Below, piece by piece: positions 36,808 to 44,460 of a stretch of 64,000 nucleotides of DNA; position 1 is the stretch's first letter; each line of letters begins with the position of its first letter. The DNA lies in assembly GCF_041929275.1 (NCBI RefSeq), contig NZ_JBHFNR010000015.1. One strand, 5' to 3'. Below the pieces are notes generated by a model. The model saw only the letters and a list, made by a program, of their open reading frames with translations. It searched no databases and was not told the origin of the DNA. The position numbers and the translations under genes are program-made. This DNA is from Floridanema flaviceps (GTDB taxonomy: Bacteria > Cyanobacteriota > Cyanobacteriia > Cyanobacteriales > Aerosakkonemataceae).

Positions 36808-37350
36808 ATGTACCCTAAAAGTTTTTCTCTTACCCAAAAGCAGACTGACTCTTTGAAGCAATATGGATTTTGTATTGCTACTGTAGCTGGCATAAAATCC
36901 ATCAGATTTAACAATTTTATCATGCTCGATTGGGATACACCACATCGAGGTGAGGTTTACCAAAATCTCGCACAACATTGCCACGAAAACCCACAAGAAC
37001 TTTGGGCTATTTACGATACATTTGCTGGCGTTCATGCTTTCCGGCTAAATTGTACTGAGCCACCTACTTCTGCCCATAGTATTGCCTTAGCTTATAAGCT
37101 GGATGCAGACATTCGCTATGTGGAACTTTGCATAGCTAGAAATCTTTGGTCAGCCCGGATTGCTCCTAAACCTCATAGAAGCAGAGATTTCATCTGTTTC
37201 AAAGGATTTCTTGGCAGTGGAATTGCTTTACCAAAAGCTCAATGGCTCTTGCAAATTCACCATAATTTGTTAATTAAGCATGGACTAACTACAGCTACTA
37301 AAAATAGTCCCAGTTCCTCACTACTTCGACAAATTCAATTAGCCGCTTAA
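36808..37350 (+). CDS. unknown protein, possibly primase-polymerase related
   Basis: 180 aa from ATG 36808; a TTG at 36802 is also in frame. The segment IMLDWDTPHRGEVYQNL followed by WAIYDTFAGVHAFRLN and YVELCIARNLWSARIAPKP has the look of small nucleotidyl-transfer or primase-like (AEP-type) proteins: an acidic D-x-D core, then a YxTxxGxHAF strand. This resemblance is weak and unverified. It opens the plus-strand replication block and is closed by a strong terminator, so it is monocistronic. The start codon overlaps GTACCCTAAAA, the same sequence as the array half-sites at 3074-3612. Confidence 0.6.
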   Translation: MYPKSFSLTQKQTDSLKQYGFCIATVAGIKSIRFNNFIMLDWDTPHRGEVYQNLAQHCHENPQELWAIYDTFAGVHAFRLNCTEPPTSAHSIALAYKLDADIRYVELCIARNLWSARIAPKPHRSRDFICFKGFLGSGIALPKAQWLLQIHHNLLIKHGLTTATKNSPSSSLLRQIQLAA

Positions 37351-37363
37351 GTTGCCACTATTA

Positions 37364-37390
37364 GACCCGGAACAACCGGGTCTTTTTTTT
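37364..37390 (+). terminator. intrinsic terminator
   Basis: GACCCGG (37364-37370), loop AACAA, CCGGGTC (37376-37382), then eight T residues. A textbook rho-independent terminator 14 nt after the preceding stop. Confidence 0.92.
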
Positions 37391-37458
37391 ACTAGATGCA
37401 GACAATCCTTGAATATTAAAAATCATTGACTTTTCCTAAATTTTGGTTGATTTATGGC

Positions 37459-37472
37459 GGCGCTGACGCGCC
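37459..37472. repeat. GC mini-hairpin GGCGC-TGAC-GCGCC, copy 2
   Basis: A perfect 5-bp stem with a TGAC loop, 28 nt upstream of the next gene start. It is the best-preserved copy of the dispersed motif also seen at 566, 36765, 40618, 41847 and 41907. Confidence 0.65.
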
Positions 37473-37499
37473 AAATATTAGCAACATAAGGCATAAATA

Positions 37500-38138
37500 A
37501 TGTCAAGTCCACACCCCTCACTATTTGAATTATCTCCCCAAATTCAATCAGTTCCAGATTCTTTTAAAGTCATGACGAATCTGCTACTGGAAAATGGAGC
37601 TAACAAAGAAGTGATTGCTGCTATGTTAGAAATAGCTCAATTTTCTATTCATCACGTTCGCTGGTTAGCTGGGCCAGTAATTGTGCATCAATCTCTTTGG
37701 ATGGAAACGTTACCTAAATGGCTGATAGAAGCCATTTATTTAGATAGATTAGAGCGAATTTTTCAAGAACATGAAACTGGTGAAATTGGTGAGCTAGCCA
37801 CACCAGCAGAAGTCCTCGCTTGTATGTATCCCGCCACGATGGAAGCACCTTTACATTCTGATTGGGTCAATGTTTATTTGTGGGTAGGTAATGAAGTTTT
37901 TTCTAAACACCAACGGCTTCAAAAAACTTCTTTATGGCAACTGCTTGGAGAAGATAGACCAGTTAAATTTGAGTCGATTAAATCTGACTTTGAACGGTTA
38001 GCAAGAGATATCCGAAGAAAGGTTGTAGAAGCTGCCAAACAACGAGGCTGGGGTAAGAAACCTCTTCCCTCAACCACAGCCTCCCAAAAATCACCACCTG
38101 ACACAGAAAATCGACCGCTACAATATACACTTTTTTAA
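37500..38138 (+). CDS. unknown protein with clamp-binding-like C-terminus
   Basis: A 212-aa protein, mostly helical (VMTNLLLENGANKEVIAAML), with a basic tail (RRKVVEAAKQRGWGKKPL). It ends RPLQYTLF: the last five residues QYTLF fit the Q-x-x-L-F pentapeptide by which many proteins bind the beta sliding clamp. It heads a plus-strand operon (37500, 38145, 38612, 39571) with gaps of 6-8 nt or overlaps, which includes polymerase III delta and delta-prime. A replisome-associated role is therefore inferred. Family not recognised. Confidence 0.7.
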   Translation: MSSPHPSLFELSPQIQSVPDSFKVMTNLLLENGANKEVIAAMLEIAQFSIHHVRWLAGPVIVHQSLWMETLPKWLIEAIYLDRLERIFQEHETGEIGELATPAEVLACMYPATMEAPLHSDWVNVYLWVGNEVFSKHQRLQKTSLWQLLGEDRPVKFESIKSDFERLARDIRRKVVEAAKQRGWGKKPLPSTTASQKSPPDTENRPLQYTLF

Positions 38139-38144
38139 CTGGAA

Positions 38145-38603
38145 ATGAACAATAATTCAATTCTACATCTGGCTAATTGGGAATTTGATAAATTAGCCAA
38201 AGAGCCTGGTTTCTTAATTCGTCCTGTCGAACCACAACCTCTGGGAATATCTAAAGATTCTCCTTTGGATGGAAAGTGGTTAGCCAAAAACTTTAAGGTT
38301 AATGAAGTTCCATTACTCCTACCAACTATTGGCGACTTACCAATGGAATTTCCTTGGGGAAGAGTGGGAGAAATACTACCAACTTCTGACAACTCTCTAC
38401 AGCTAGTTATTGCCAGCATAAATGTAGAAAAGCTCAATCAAATATCGCCAGAAGTTGTTCAATTGACTAGTATTAACTTCCAAACTAGTACAATTCCATA
38501 TTGGTCTATGCTTCACATTGAAATCCAAAAAACTTATCCAGAAATTACCCCTGATTCTTGGGTCTGGATTATCAAAACTGTACCAATTTCATCATTTAAC
38601 TGA
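38145..38603 (+). CDS. unknown protein in the clamp-loader operon
   Basis: A 152-aa protein starting 6 nt after the previous stop and ending 8 nt before holA. It is beta-rich with several Trp and Pro residues (FPWGRVGEILPT, ITPDSWVWIIKTV). No known domain is recognised. Operon position suggests a replication-linked role. Confidence 0.7.
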   Translation: MNNNSILHLANWEFDKLAKEPGFLIRPVEPQPLGISKDSPLDGKWLAKNFKVNEVPLLLPTIGDLPMEFPWGRVGEILPTSDNSLQLVIASINVEKLNQISPEVVQLTSINFQTSTIPYWSMLHIEIQKTYPEITPDSWVWIIKTVPISSFN

Positions 38604-38611
38604 GAATTCCC

Positions 38612-39574
38612 ATGCCTACTTACATCTATTGGGGTGATGATGATTATTTAGTCGAACGTAATATTAATAAATTACGTGACTTAGTTGTTCATCCCAACTG
38701 GCAAGTATTCAATTTTTCCAGTTATCAGTTTGGAGCCAACAATTTTAGCGCTGCTCTCAACGAGCTTCTCACTCCCCCAATTAGTTCTGGTGGACGTTTA
38801 GTGCTTCTATCTAACTGTGGAGAATTAAAAACCATTGATGATACCAAAATTGAGCAATTGGAACGCACTTTGGTCAATCTACCAGATACTAATCATTTAT
38901 TGCTAACTAGTCAATCAAAGTTAGATAACCGTCTCAAGTTTACTAAGCTCATTTCTCAATACGCTCAAGTCAAAGAGTTCTCCCTCATCCCAGCTTGGGA
39001 TACCCAAAAGCTAACTAGCAGAGTTAAAGAAGCTGCCTATTTCTTGTCTCTGTCGATATCTAATGAAGCAGTTCACCTCTTAGCAGCTTCTGTGGGTAAT
39101 AACACTAGGCTGTTGTTCAATGAATTGGAGAAACTAAGCTTAGTATCGGTAGGCTCTGAGATTGATGTATCTCATGTGAAAAGCTTGGTTAGTATTACTA
39201 CCGCAAATACTCTTCAACTTGCTCAAGCTATTTGTGTGAAAGATGCCACTAAAGCTACCCAAGTGTTGACTAATCTTTTCTCACAAAATGAGCCTGTTCT
39301 CAAGATTGTTGCTACTCTCACTACTTTGTTTCGTACTTGGTTGATTGTGAAAGCTATGGTGGATGAAGGGGCATTAGATAATCATAAAATCGCCACAGCA
39401 GCAGGAGTAGGAAATCCCCACCGTGTCTACTACTTGAAACAAGAAATTGCGGCTATTTCTCTTAGCAGATTAAAGCAACTTCTCTATCAATTGTTAGAGT
39501 TGGAAATTCTTGTCAAGCAAGGTGGTACTGAATCACTTTTTACTAGCCACATTATTACTCTTTGCACTCTATGA
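38612..39574 (+). CDS. holA: DNA polymerase III delta subunit (clamp loader)
   Basis: A 320-aa protein with the HolA layout. The N-terminal part is MPTYIYWGDDDYLVERNI. A central AAA-like domain without a functional P-loop follows (HLLLTSQSKLDNRLKFTKLI, LLAASVGNNTRLLFNELEKL). The C-terminal collar domain has RVYYLKQEIAAISLSRLKQLL. Delta opens the beta clamp. Its stop overlaps the holB start by 4 nt (ATGA at 39571-39574), so the two clamp-loader subunits are translationally coupled. It is probably a second, element-encoded copy. Confidence 0.92.
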   Translation: MPTYIYWGDDDYLVERNINKLRDLVVHPNWQVFNFSSYQFGANNFSAALNELLTPPISSGGRLVLLSNCGELKTIDDTKIEQLERTLVNLPDTNHLLLTSQSKLDNRLKFTKLISQYAQVKEFSLIPAWDTQKLTSRVKEAAYFLSLSISNEAVHLLAASVGNNTRLLFNELEKLSLVSVGSEIDVSHVKSLVSITTANTLQLAQAICVKDATKATQVLTNLFSQNEPVLKIVATLTTLFRTWLIVKAMVDEGALDNHKIATAAGVGNPHRVYYLKQEIAAISLSRLKQLLYQLLELEILVKQGGTESLFTSHIITLCTL

Positions 39575-40608
39575 GCATTTTACAATTTTTCCCCGACCCA
39601 GGCGACCCTACAGACACTACTGGGATTGCAGAGAAAGCTACTTTTGAACCATTTTTTGATGAGATTGTTGGTCAATCAACAGCTATTAAGCTGCTGCAAA
39701 GAGCCATAGCTACTAATAGAATACCCAATGCTTTTCTCTTTGCAGGCCCTGATGGTGTGGGTAAACGACTCACTGCTAAGTGTTTCATTCAAGCATTATT
39801 TTGTCACGTTCTTCCGGTTACAAAAGTGTCTGATTGTACCCAACAGATTCAACAAAATAACCACCCAGATGTTCTCTGGATAGAACCAACTTTTGTGCAT
39901 TCTGGGGAATTTATCAATGCCTCAAATGCTGTATCTCAAGAACTTACATTCAAGCAGCCACCAGTTATCCGTATCTTTCAAGTTAGAGAGATTGCTAATT
40001 TCTTGGCTCATCCTCCTCTATTGGCATCACGACAAATTGTGGTGATAGAGGGTGTACATTTGATGGCATCGGCGGCGGCTCATGCGTTGTTGAAGACTCT
40101 GGAGGAACCGGGAACTGCTACACTGATTTTGATTGCTCCCCATTCTGAGTCTATTTTACCTACTATTCGTTCCCGTTGTTCTCTAATTCCTTTTAGAAGT
40201 TTGGGTCAACACCAGATGTGTCAGGTATTAGAGAATGCTGGGTATTCTCAGATTTTGGCATATCCTGAAATTATTGAGATGGCGCAAGGATGTCCGGGAA
40301 ATGCAATTGCGGCTTGGAATCATTTAGCTCACATTGAACAGATTGACCCAACATTATTATCAGTTTTCTCCTCCAATCAAACTACTTCCCGGCTTCTCCA
40401 AGTTGCTAAAACTATTAGCCAAAAGCTTGACATTTCTAGTCAATTATGGTTATTGGATTATTGGCAATATCAACTTTGTCAAGCCCACAGAGACAGGAAA
40501 ATTACAGAGTTTTTGTCTAGGATTAAAGATTCACTCCACCTGGCACAATCTCAATTGGTTTTTGAAGTTTGTTTGTTGAAATTAGCAGAAATTGTAAGCA
40601 CAAGTTAA
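39571..40608 (+). CDS. holB: DNA polymerase III delta-prime subunit (clamp loader)
   Basis: 345 aa from ATG 39571, chosen because of the ATGA overlap with holA. The AAA+ core contains FDEIVGQSTAIKLLQRAI, the P-loop GPDGVGKRLTA, HPDVLWIEP, VVIEGVHLMASAAAHALLK (Walker B region) and the sensor/arginine-finger segment LPTIRSRCSLIPF with the SRC motif. Delta-prime bridges delta and the ATPase subunits of the loader. No tau/gamma (dnaX) gene is present in the window, so the loader would need the chromosomal ATPase. Confidence 0.93.
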   Translation: MSILQFFPDPGDPTDTTGIAEKATFEPFFDEIVGQSTAIKLLQRAIATNRIPNAFLFAGPDGVGKRLTAKCFIQALFCHVLPVTKVSDCTQQIQQNNHPDVLWIEPTFVHSGEFINASNAVSQELTFKQPPVIRIFQVREIANFLAHPPLLASRQIVVIEGVHLMASAAAHALLKTLEEPGTATLILIAPHSESILPTIRSRCSLIPFRSLGQHQMCQVLENAGYSQILAYPEIIEMAQGCPGNAIAAWNHLAHIEQIDPTLLSVFSSNQTTSRLLQVAKTISQKLDISSQLWLLDYWQYQLCQAHRDRKITEFLSRIKDSLHLAQSQLVFEVCLLKLAEIVSTS

Positions 40609-40617
40609 TTAGGTGTT

Positions 40618-40629
40618 CGCTGACGCGCC
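40618..40629. repeat. GC mini-hairpin, copy 3
   Basis: CGCTGACGCGCC directly after the holB stop (40608). A partial copy of the dispersed TGAC-loop palindrome. Confidence 0.5.
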
Positions 40630-40747
40630 TGCTGTGAGTTGAACAAAAATGATAGCAATGATAGCTAAGTTATCCTTAATTAGCTACATACAATCTTTCA
40701 AACTTTGTTCAATTTCCAGTTATTCCTTTTTGAATTTTGCATTGTTT

Positions 40748-41404
40748 ATGACTCGTTCTACTCTTTTGACTACCCATAAAGTGCCAATAAATAACTTCAA
40801 TTATTTGGCATCTCAATTAAGACAAGCTGGAGCTAAGTTTCGCTCCTCTATCCAAAAGCAAGAAGCGACTATTGTCTTCTCCCAGTTGCCTTCTAATGCT
40901 TTGTCAATCCTCGAATCTTCTGTACCAAATCAGCAGTTTGAACCAACTGATTTGGATGTAGAATCATCTATAGAATCCAGTCATTCTACACTCACTGGGT
41001 CAAACAACGTTGCACAATTTATTCCTGAATCTCTATCAAACATGGAAACATCAGAGCATCAGGAGAAAATTCCCCAAGAAGCAGAGGAAGCACTCGGACA
41101 AATTCAACCAACGGAGGTGGATAAAACCACTGCCTTTGTAGATTTAATCGAAGAAAGTTCGATGGATACTCTAGTGCAAACCACTACAGATGAATCTGTT
41201 GAATCTGGAGAAATTGTTGAGCAAATCGGGGAATTTTCTAGTGATGATGGCTCAAAGATAGCTACAGAACAACAGCTTTTGGAATTGAGTAAAACCAAGC
41301 TCAAGAAGTTAGCCAACAAATACGACATTGCAGGTCGAAGTAAATTGTCACATTCCGAGTTAGCTGCGGCTTTAGCTAATAAAGTTCCTCTCGATAATTT
41401 GTAA
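40748..41404 (+). CDS. acidic protein with C-terminal Rho-N/SAP-like domain
   Basis: 218 aa from ATG 40748 (MTRSTLLTT). The longer frame from 40649 begins with an unlikely hydrophobic leader, though it cannot be excluded. The N-terminal part is about 60 residues (NYLASQLRQAGAKFRSSI). A long Glu/Ser-rich disordered middle follows. The last 40 residues, LLELSKTKLKKLANKYDI then KLSHSELAAALANKV, have the helix-turn-helix pattern of Rho-N or SAP nucleic-acid-binding domains. The role is unknown; probably a DNA- or RNA-associated factor of the replication block. Confidence 0.7.
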   Translation: MTRSTLLTTHKVPINNFNYLASQLRQAGAKFRSSIQKQEATIVFSQLPSNALSILESSVPNQQFEPTDLDVESSIESSHSTLTGSNNVAQFIPESLSNMETSEHQEKIPQEAEEALGQIQPTEVDKTTAFVDLIEESSMDTLVQTTTDESVESGEIVEQIGEFSSDDGSKIATEQQLLELSKTKLKKLANKYDIAGRSKLSHSELAAALANKVPLDNL

Positions 41405-41491
41405 TTCTTGGTCAATTTTAGGGGATTTACCTAACTTCTGGGTATGGGTTTGCTGACGCATTTTAAAGCCAGCAAAATTTGGAGGCTTATT

Positions 41492-41782
41492 ATGGCTATT
41501 TCTCTTGGTTCTCTAGGAATTAGGATTAACCGGAAAAAACTTTTGTCTCAAGTAGTTGAATTAGCAGAAAATCGCCGCTATTGGCAAGCTGTTGCTGATG
41601 GCACTACTGAGGCTCACGATGCTAAGTTGGTTCGGACTCAACTTTATCAAACTTTGGTTGAAGCTGACAATCAAGAACTTTTAGAATTGGCTTGTCAACT
41701 ACTTACTCTCAATGAAGTTGGTCGGCGAGCTAATGATACTTTTGAACGGATTAAAGAACACAAATCTAAGTTGGCTGCCTAA
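41492..41782 (+). CDS. small helical protein of unknown function
   Basis: 96 aa from ATG 41492, supported by GGAGG eight bases upstream; the longer frame from 41444 has no such signal. It is mostly charged helices (RKKLLSQVVELAENRRYW, then LLELACQLLTLNEVGRRA). No family recognised. A strong hairpin follows its stop. Confidence 0.75.
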   Translation: MAISLGSLGIRINRKKLLSQVVELAENRRYWQAVADGTTEAHDAKLVRTQLYQTLVEADNQELLELACQLLTLNEVGRRANDTFERIKEHKSKLAA

Positions 41783-41785
41783 GAT

Positions 41786-41822
41786 AAATTACCATCAATT
41801 CTCTTGGGATTGGTGGTAATTT
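41786..41822 (+). terminator. hairpin terminator-like structure
   Basis: AAATTACCATCAAT pairs with ATTGGTGGTAATTT across a 9-nt loop, one G-T pair in 14. A short T-rich stretch (GTTTTT) follows 9 nt later. It probably ends transcription of the preceding gene. Confidence 0.65.
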
Positions 41823-41846
41823 AGCTTGACGTTTTTAGTTAATAGT

Positions 41847-41925
41847 GCGCTGTCGCGCTGTTATTTAAGTGTCATGTTTAAGGTATTTATCAGAGTCCTT
41901 GAATATAGCGCTGTCGCGCTGTTAT
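41847..41925. repeat. two GCGC-TGTC-GCGC mini-hairpins
   Basis: GCGCTGTCGCGCTGTTAT occurs at 41847-41864 and again at 41908-41925, 61 nt apart, both just upstream of ssb. They are a TGTC-loop variant of the dispersed TGAC hairpin. Two identical 18-nt copies suggest recent local duplication. Confidence 0.7.
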
Positions 41926-41954
41926 GAAGAGTTTGAAAAAGGGGAAGCAACGTT

Positions 41955-42350
41955 ATGTCTGAGCATCTCAATGTGGTTAATCTTGTGGGTCGTGTTGGTC
42001 AAAAGCCAGAAACTCAGTATTTTGAAAGTGGCGCTGTTTTGACTAAGCTTTCTTTAGCTGTTAATCGTCGCACTAGTAAGAAAGATTCAGACCCTGATTG
42101 GTTCGCATTGGAAATTTGGGGTAATATCGCTGAAGTGGCTGCCAATTATACAGATAAAGGCAGCTTAATTGGTATTCAGGGTGAATTGAAGTTCGATGAG
42201 TGGGTTGAGCAGGCTACTGGTCAACAGCGAGTTAAGCCTGTTATTCGCGTTAATAATTTGGAATTACTTGGCTCTAATCCTAATTCTAATTCCCACTCTA
42301 GTTCGACTAATTCGGCTTCAACAGTCAATTCAGAATCGAGTGATTTTTAG
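41955..42350 (+). CDS. ssb: single-stranded DNA-binding protein
   Basis: 131 aa with a complete SSB OB-fold: VNLVGRVGQKPETQYFESG, TKLSLAVNRR, DWFALEIWGNIAEVAANY, KGSLIGIQGELKFDEW, VNNLELLG. The linker is Ser/Asn-rich and the C-terminus is ESSDF, lacking the standard D-D-D-I-P-F tip. It would bind single-stranded DNA, but recruitment of partners through its own tail may be weak. It follows a GGGGAAG ribosome-site-like stretch and is monocistronic, with a hairpin after it. Confidence 0.93.
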   Translation: MSEHLNVVNLVGRVGQKPETQYFESGAVLTKLSLAVNRRTSKKDSDPDWFALEIWGNIAEVAANYTDKGSLIGIQGELKFDEWVEQATGQQRVKPVIRVNNLELLGSNPNSNSHSSSTNSASTVNSESSDF

Positions 42351-42367
42351 GTGATTATTTCTCTTAA

Positions 42368-42404
42368 ATATTCCGGCACTTTTCTGGGTGTCGGGATATC
42401 TTTT
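42368..42404 (+). terminator. terminator after ssb
   Basis: ATATTCCGGCAC (42368-42379) pairs with GTGTCGGGATAT (42388-42399) with two mismatched or wobble pairs, followed by CTTTTA. It is consistent with an intrinsic terminator. Confidence 0.65.
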
Positions 42405-42452
42405 ATGGCTAGTTTGTCGTTTGACTTTTGGCACCATTAGTGGTAATTTATC

Positions 42453-42887
42453 ATGAATAATACACAATTAAGAGTTTGTCTCAATTCTCTACAAGCTTCT
42501 CATACTCAAGATGGCACTTTGAATGTTTCTGGAGAATGTTCGTTTAAATATTACGATCGCTCTGGATACAAAGTTCGCCCACTACGGTTTCAGGCTTATG
42601 GTGAGGCTGCTGTTGCTCTTAATCATGCGGGAGTTGGTTCTATCCATGTGGTTTCTGGGCGACTCAATATCTTCAAACCTAACGATACTAATCCCAATCA
42701 TCAGATGTTGTTGACTGTGGAACGAACTGTTGTTGTTGGTGGGCAGTCTACTTCTGGGGCTACTCCTGTTACTCCTGTTGTTCCTATTGCTCCTGTGGGA
42801 GCTGCTGTTTTAACTAATTCTGTTGTGCCTATCCCAGTTGCTAGTAACGGTAAGGCTACGGCAGATTACAGCGAAATTCCATTCTAA
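42453..42887 (+). CDS. second SSB-tipped OB-fold-like protein
   Basis: 144 aa. Residues 1-95 look like a divergent OB-fold (LNVSGECSFKYYDRSGYKV, VHVVSGRLNIF-like strands, LLTVERTVVV). Then come a low-complexity Pro/Val/Thr linker and the C-terminus TADYSEIPF. The S-E-I-P-F end matches the SSB tip that the true SSB upstream lacks. It may be an SSB paralogue or an SSB-recruitment mimic. A 12-bp perfect hairpin follows. Confidence 0.7.
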   Translation: MNNTQLRVCLNSLQASHTQDGTLNVSGECSFKYYDRSGYKVRPLRFQAYGEAAVALNHAGVGSIHVVSGRLNIFKPNDTNPNHQMLLTVERTVVVGGQSTSGATPVTPVVPIAPVGAAVLTNSVVPIPVASNGKATADYSEIPF

Positions 42888-42912
42888 TGCTTCAACTGAA
42901 TTTATCAAATCA

Positions 42913-42941
42913 GGGAATAGGGAAAACTGTTCCCTATTCCC
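42913..42941 (+). terminator. perfect 12-bp hairpin after the SSB-like gene
   Basis: GGGAATAGGGAA (42913-42924) and TTCCCTATTCCC (42930-42941) with a 5-nt loop. Only a short T-rich tail (TTGTT) follows, so it may terminate or stabilise the 3-prime end. Confidence 0.65.
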
Positions 42942-43046
42942 TTGTTCGTAAATAATGGCGTGGCTGATTTTTGGTAACAAGTCATCTCTTTTTCTCTATT
43001 AAATGAATGTTTGCTCTGGTAATTATCAAATTACGGTTATAAAGAT

Positions 43047-43463
43047 ATGTCTGACTATAATTTTGTTCCACCGATTTGGATTGTTTGCCCTTCGGAGGGG
43101 TTAAGGTTGAGAATTGCGATCGCACCCGAATTGTCGGATACTATTTTTGATGGAGAAGAACTGCAAACTATCATTCGCTTTCAACGATTTGGTAGCACTC
43201 CTGCCAATGGTGATTTTGTTGAAGGAATTGCTGCGGTTGCTACTTTAGCTGGTTTGGTGATTGGAATTCATCGACGGATTTATGTTGCTTGGATATCTCC
43301 AGCTTTGAATCCGGCTTTGAATTACAGTCGCTATTTTACTACGATTTTGGCTTTACCAATTGCGATCGCTTCGACTCCAAGAGAGTATCCGGCTGCTGTC
43401 ACTTTATTAGAAACTCAACGTTTGGGCAATCCTTCCGATTTCTTGGAGGATAGTGATGTATAA
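43047..43463 (+). CDS. unknown protein of the replication block
   Basis: 138 aa with no recognised family. Features are a hydrophobic segment EGIAAVATLAGLVIGIHRRIYVAW near the middle, an acidic tail (DFLEDSDV), and two GCGATCGC octamers in the gene. The hydrophobic patch is too short and interrupted to call membrane-spanning with confidence. It ends just before a strong terminator, which also closes the whole replication-type block. Confidence 0.65.
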   Translation: MSDYNFVPPIWIVCPSEGLRLRIAIAPELSDTIFDGEELQTIIRFQRFGSTPANGDFVEGIAAVATLAGLVIGIHRRIYVAWISPALNPALNYSRYFTTILALPIAIASTPREYPAAVTLLETQRLGNPSDFLEDSDV

Positions 43464-43488
43464 TCACTATTCTCTACAGAAGTAGTCA

Positions 43489-43524
43489 AGGCGATCGCAA
43501 ATGAAGATCGCCTCTGATTTTTTT
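43489..43524 (+). terminator. intrinsic terminator closing the replication block
   Basis: AGGCGATC (43489-43496) and GATCGCCT (43506-43513) with a 9-nt loop, then CTGATTTTTTT. A clear rho-independent terminator. Confidence 0.88.
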
Positions 43525-43618
43525 CTAACAGATGCTACACTACTTTCGTCGAGTAGAGTTCAACCCGAAGGAGTTTGTGTTGTATTGATTCAGTTAAAAT
43601 CAAAATTCAAATAATTCG

Positions 43619-44431
43619 ATGCTTTATACCGATATTTTTTTAACCTGCCATCATGCCATCCTCAACGGCATCTTGATCGCCCGTCAAAGCAAAAGAGATA
43701 AAGAATATCACTTCCAAGACTGGTTTAGTGCTAGACTAACTAACTTGCAGGCTACTATTGGGTTTAATTTCGAGCAACCAGGCAGAAACACTTATCCTGA
43801 TTTCCGAATTATTCAGAATCCTGAAGGGTATGAAATCAAAGGCTTAGAATATCCAGGTCGCTATAAAGATTATGACAGTAATAGCCAAGTTCCTAGAGGC
43901 TATCATAATGGCATGACAGTATTTTATGTCTTCGGGAGATATCCAAAGAATGCCGATTCTGAGTATCCAGTACAGGATTTAGTTATTTGTCACGGGGATT
44001 TTCTCAATGCCGATCGCAACTATATTCATAAAAATAAAAGCTTTAGAGGGTTTGGCAGCTACGGCGATATTCTAATTAGAGACAGAAAAATGTATGTTGC
44101 GCCAACCCCATTTGGCTTACTCAATGGCGTAGAATCCCAAGTTACACTAATATTGCCAGCCGATTATTCAGTTGACAATCGATTAGTTGCTGTTGGTCAA
44201 TTTAGCAGAATCGAAGTGGAACAGATGGTAGTGGGTTATTCTTTTGATATGCAAACTAACACCATTGAGCCTCAATTTGTTCCTAATCCCTCAGCTGGTA
44301 CTTTGCATAATTTCATTGCTTACCGCCCAGCAATTCTACAAAGTATTAATGCTTTAGGCCCAGCAGTTAATCAAAAATATAATATTGAGCCAGAAGAAAT
44401 CCTGTCCGAATCTGAAGAAGATCTAGCCTAA
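43619..44431 (+). CDS. PD-(D/E)xK-like nuclease, probable restriction enzyme
   Basis: 270 aa. The segment GRNTYPDFRII followed about ten residues on by GYEIKGLEYPGRYKDYDS gives P-D...E-x-K spacing typical of PD-(D/E)xK restriction endonucleases. Upstream FQDWFSARL supplies a plausible first acidic helix. It starts 95 nt after a terminator and ends 29 nt before a large DNA methylase gene on the same strand. The pair reads as a restriction-modification system. Specificity cannot be deduced. The C-terminus is acidic (SESEEDLA). Confidence 0.78.
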   Translation: MLYTDIFLTCHHAILNGILIARQSKRDKEYHFQDWFSARLTNLQATIGFNFEQPGRNTYPDFRIIQNPEGYEIKGLEYPGRYKDYDSNSQVPRGYHNGMTVFYVFGRYPKNADSEYPVQDLVICHGDFLNADRNYIHKNKSFRGFGSYGDILIRDRKMYVAPTPFGLLNGVESQVTLILPADYSVDNRLVAVGQFSRIEVEQMVVGYSFDMQTNTIEPQFVPNPSAGTLHNFIAYRPAILQSINALGPAVNQKYNIEPEEILSESEEDLA

Positions 44432-44460
44432 GAATCCGTAATTTTATACCTATACAAATC

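Noticed and set aside
36742..37035. 97-codon minus-strand frame over the 36808 gene
   Set aside because: Antisense to a gene with a clean start, coding pattern and terminator.
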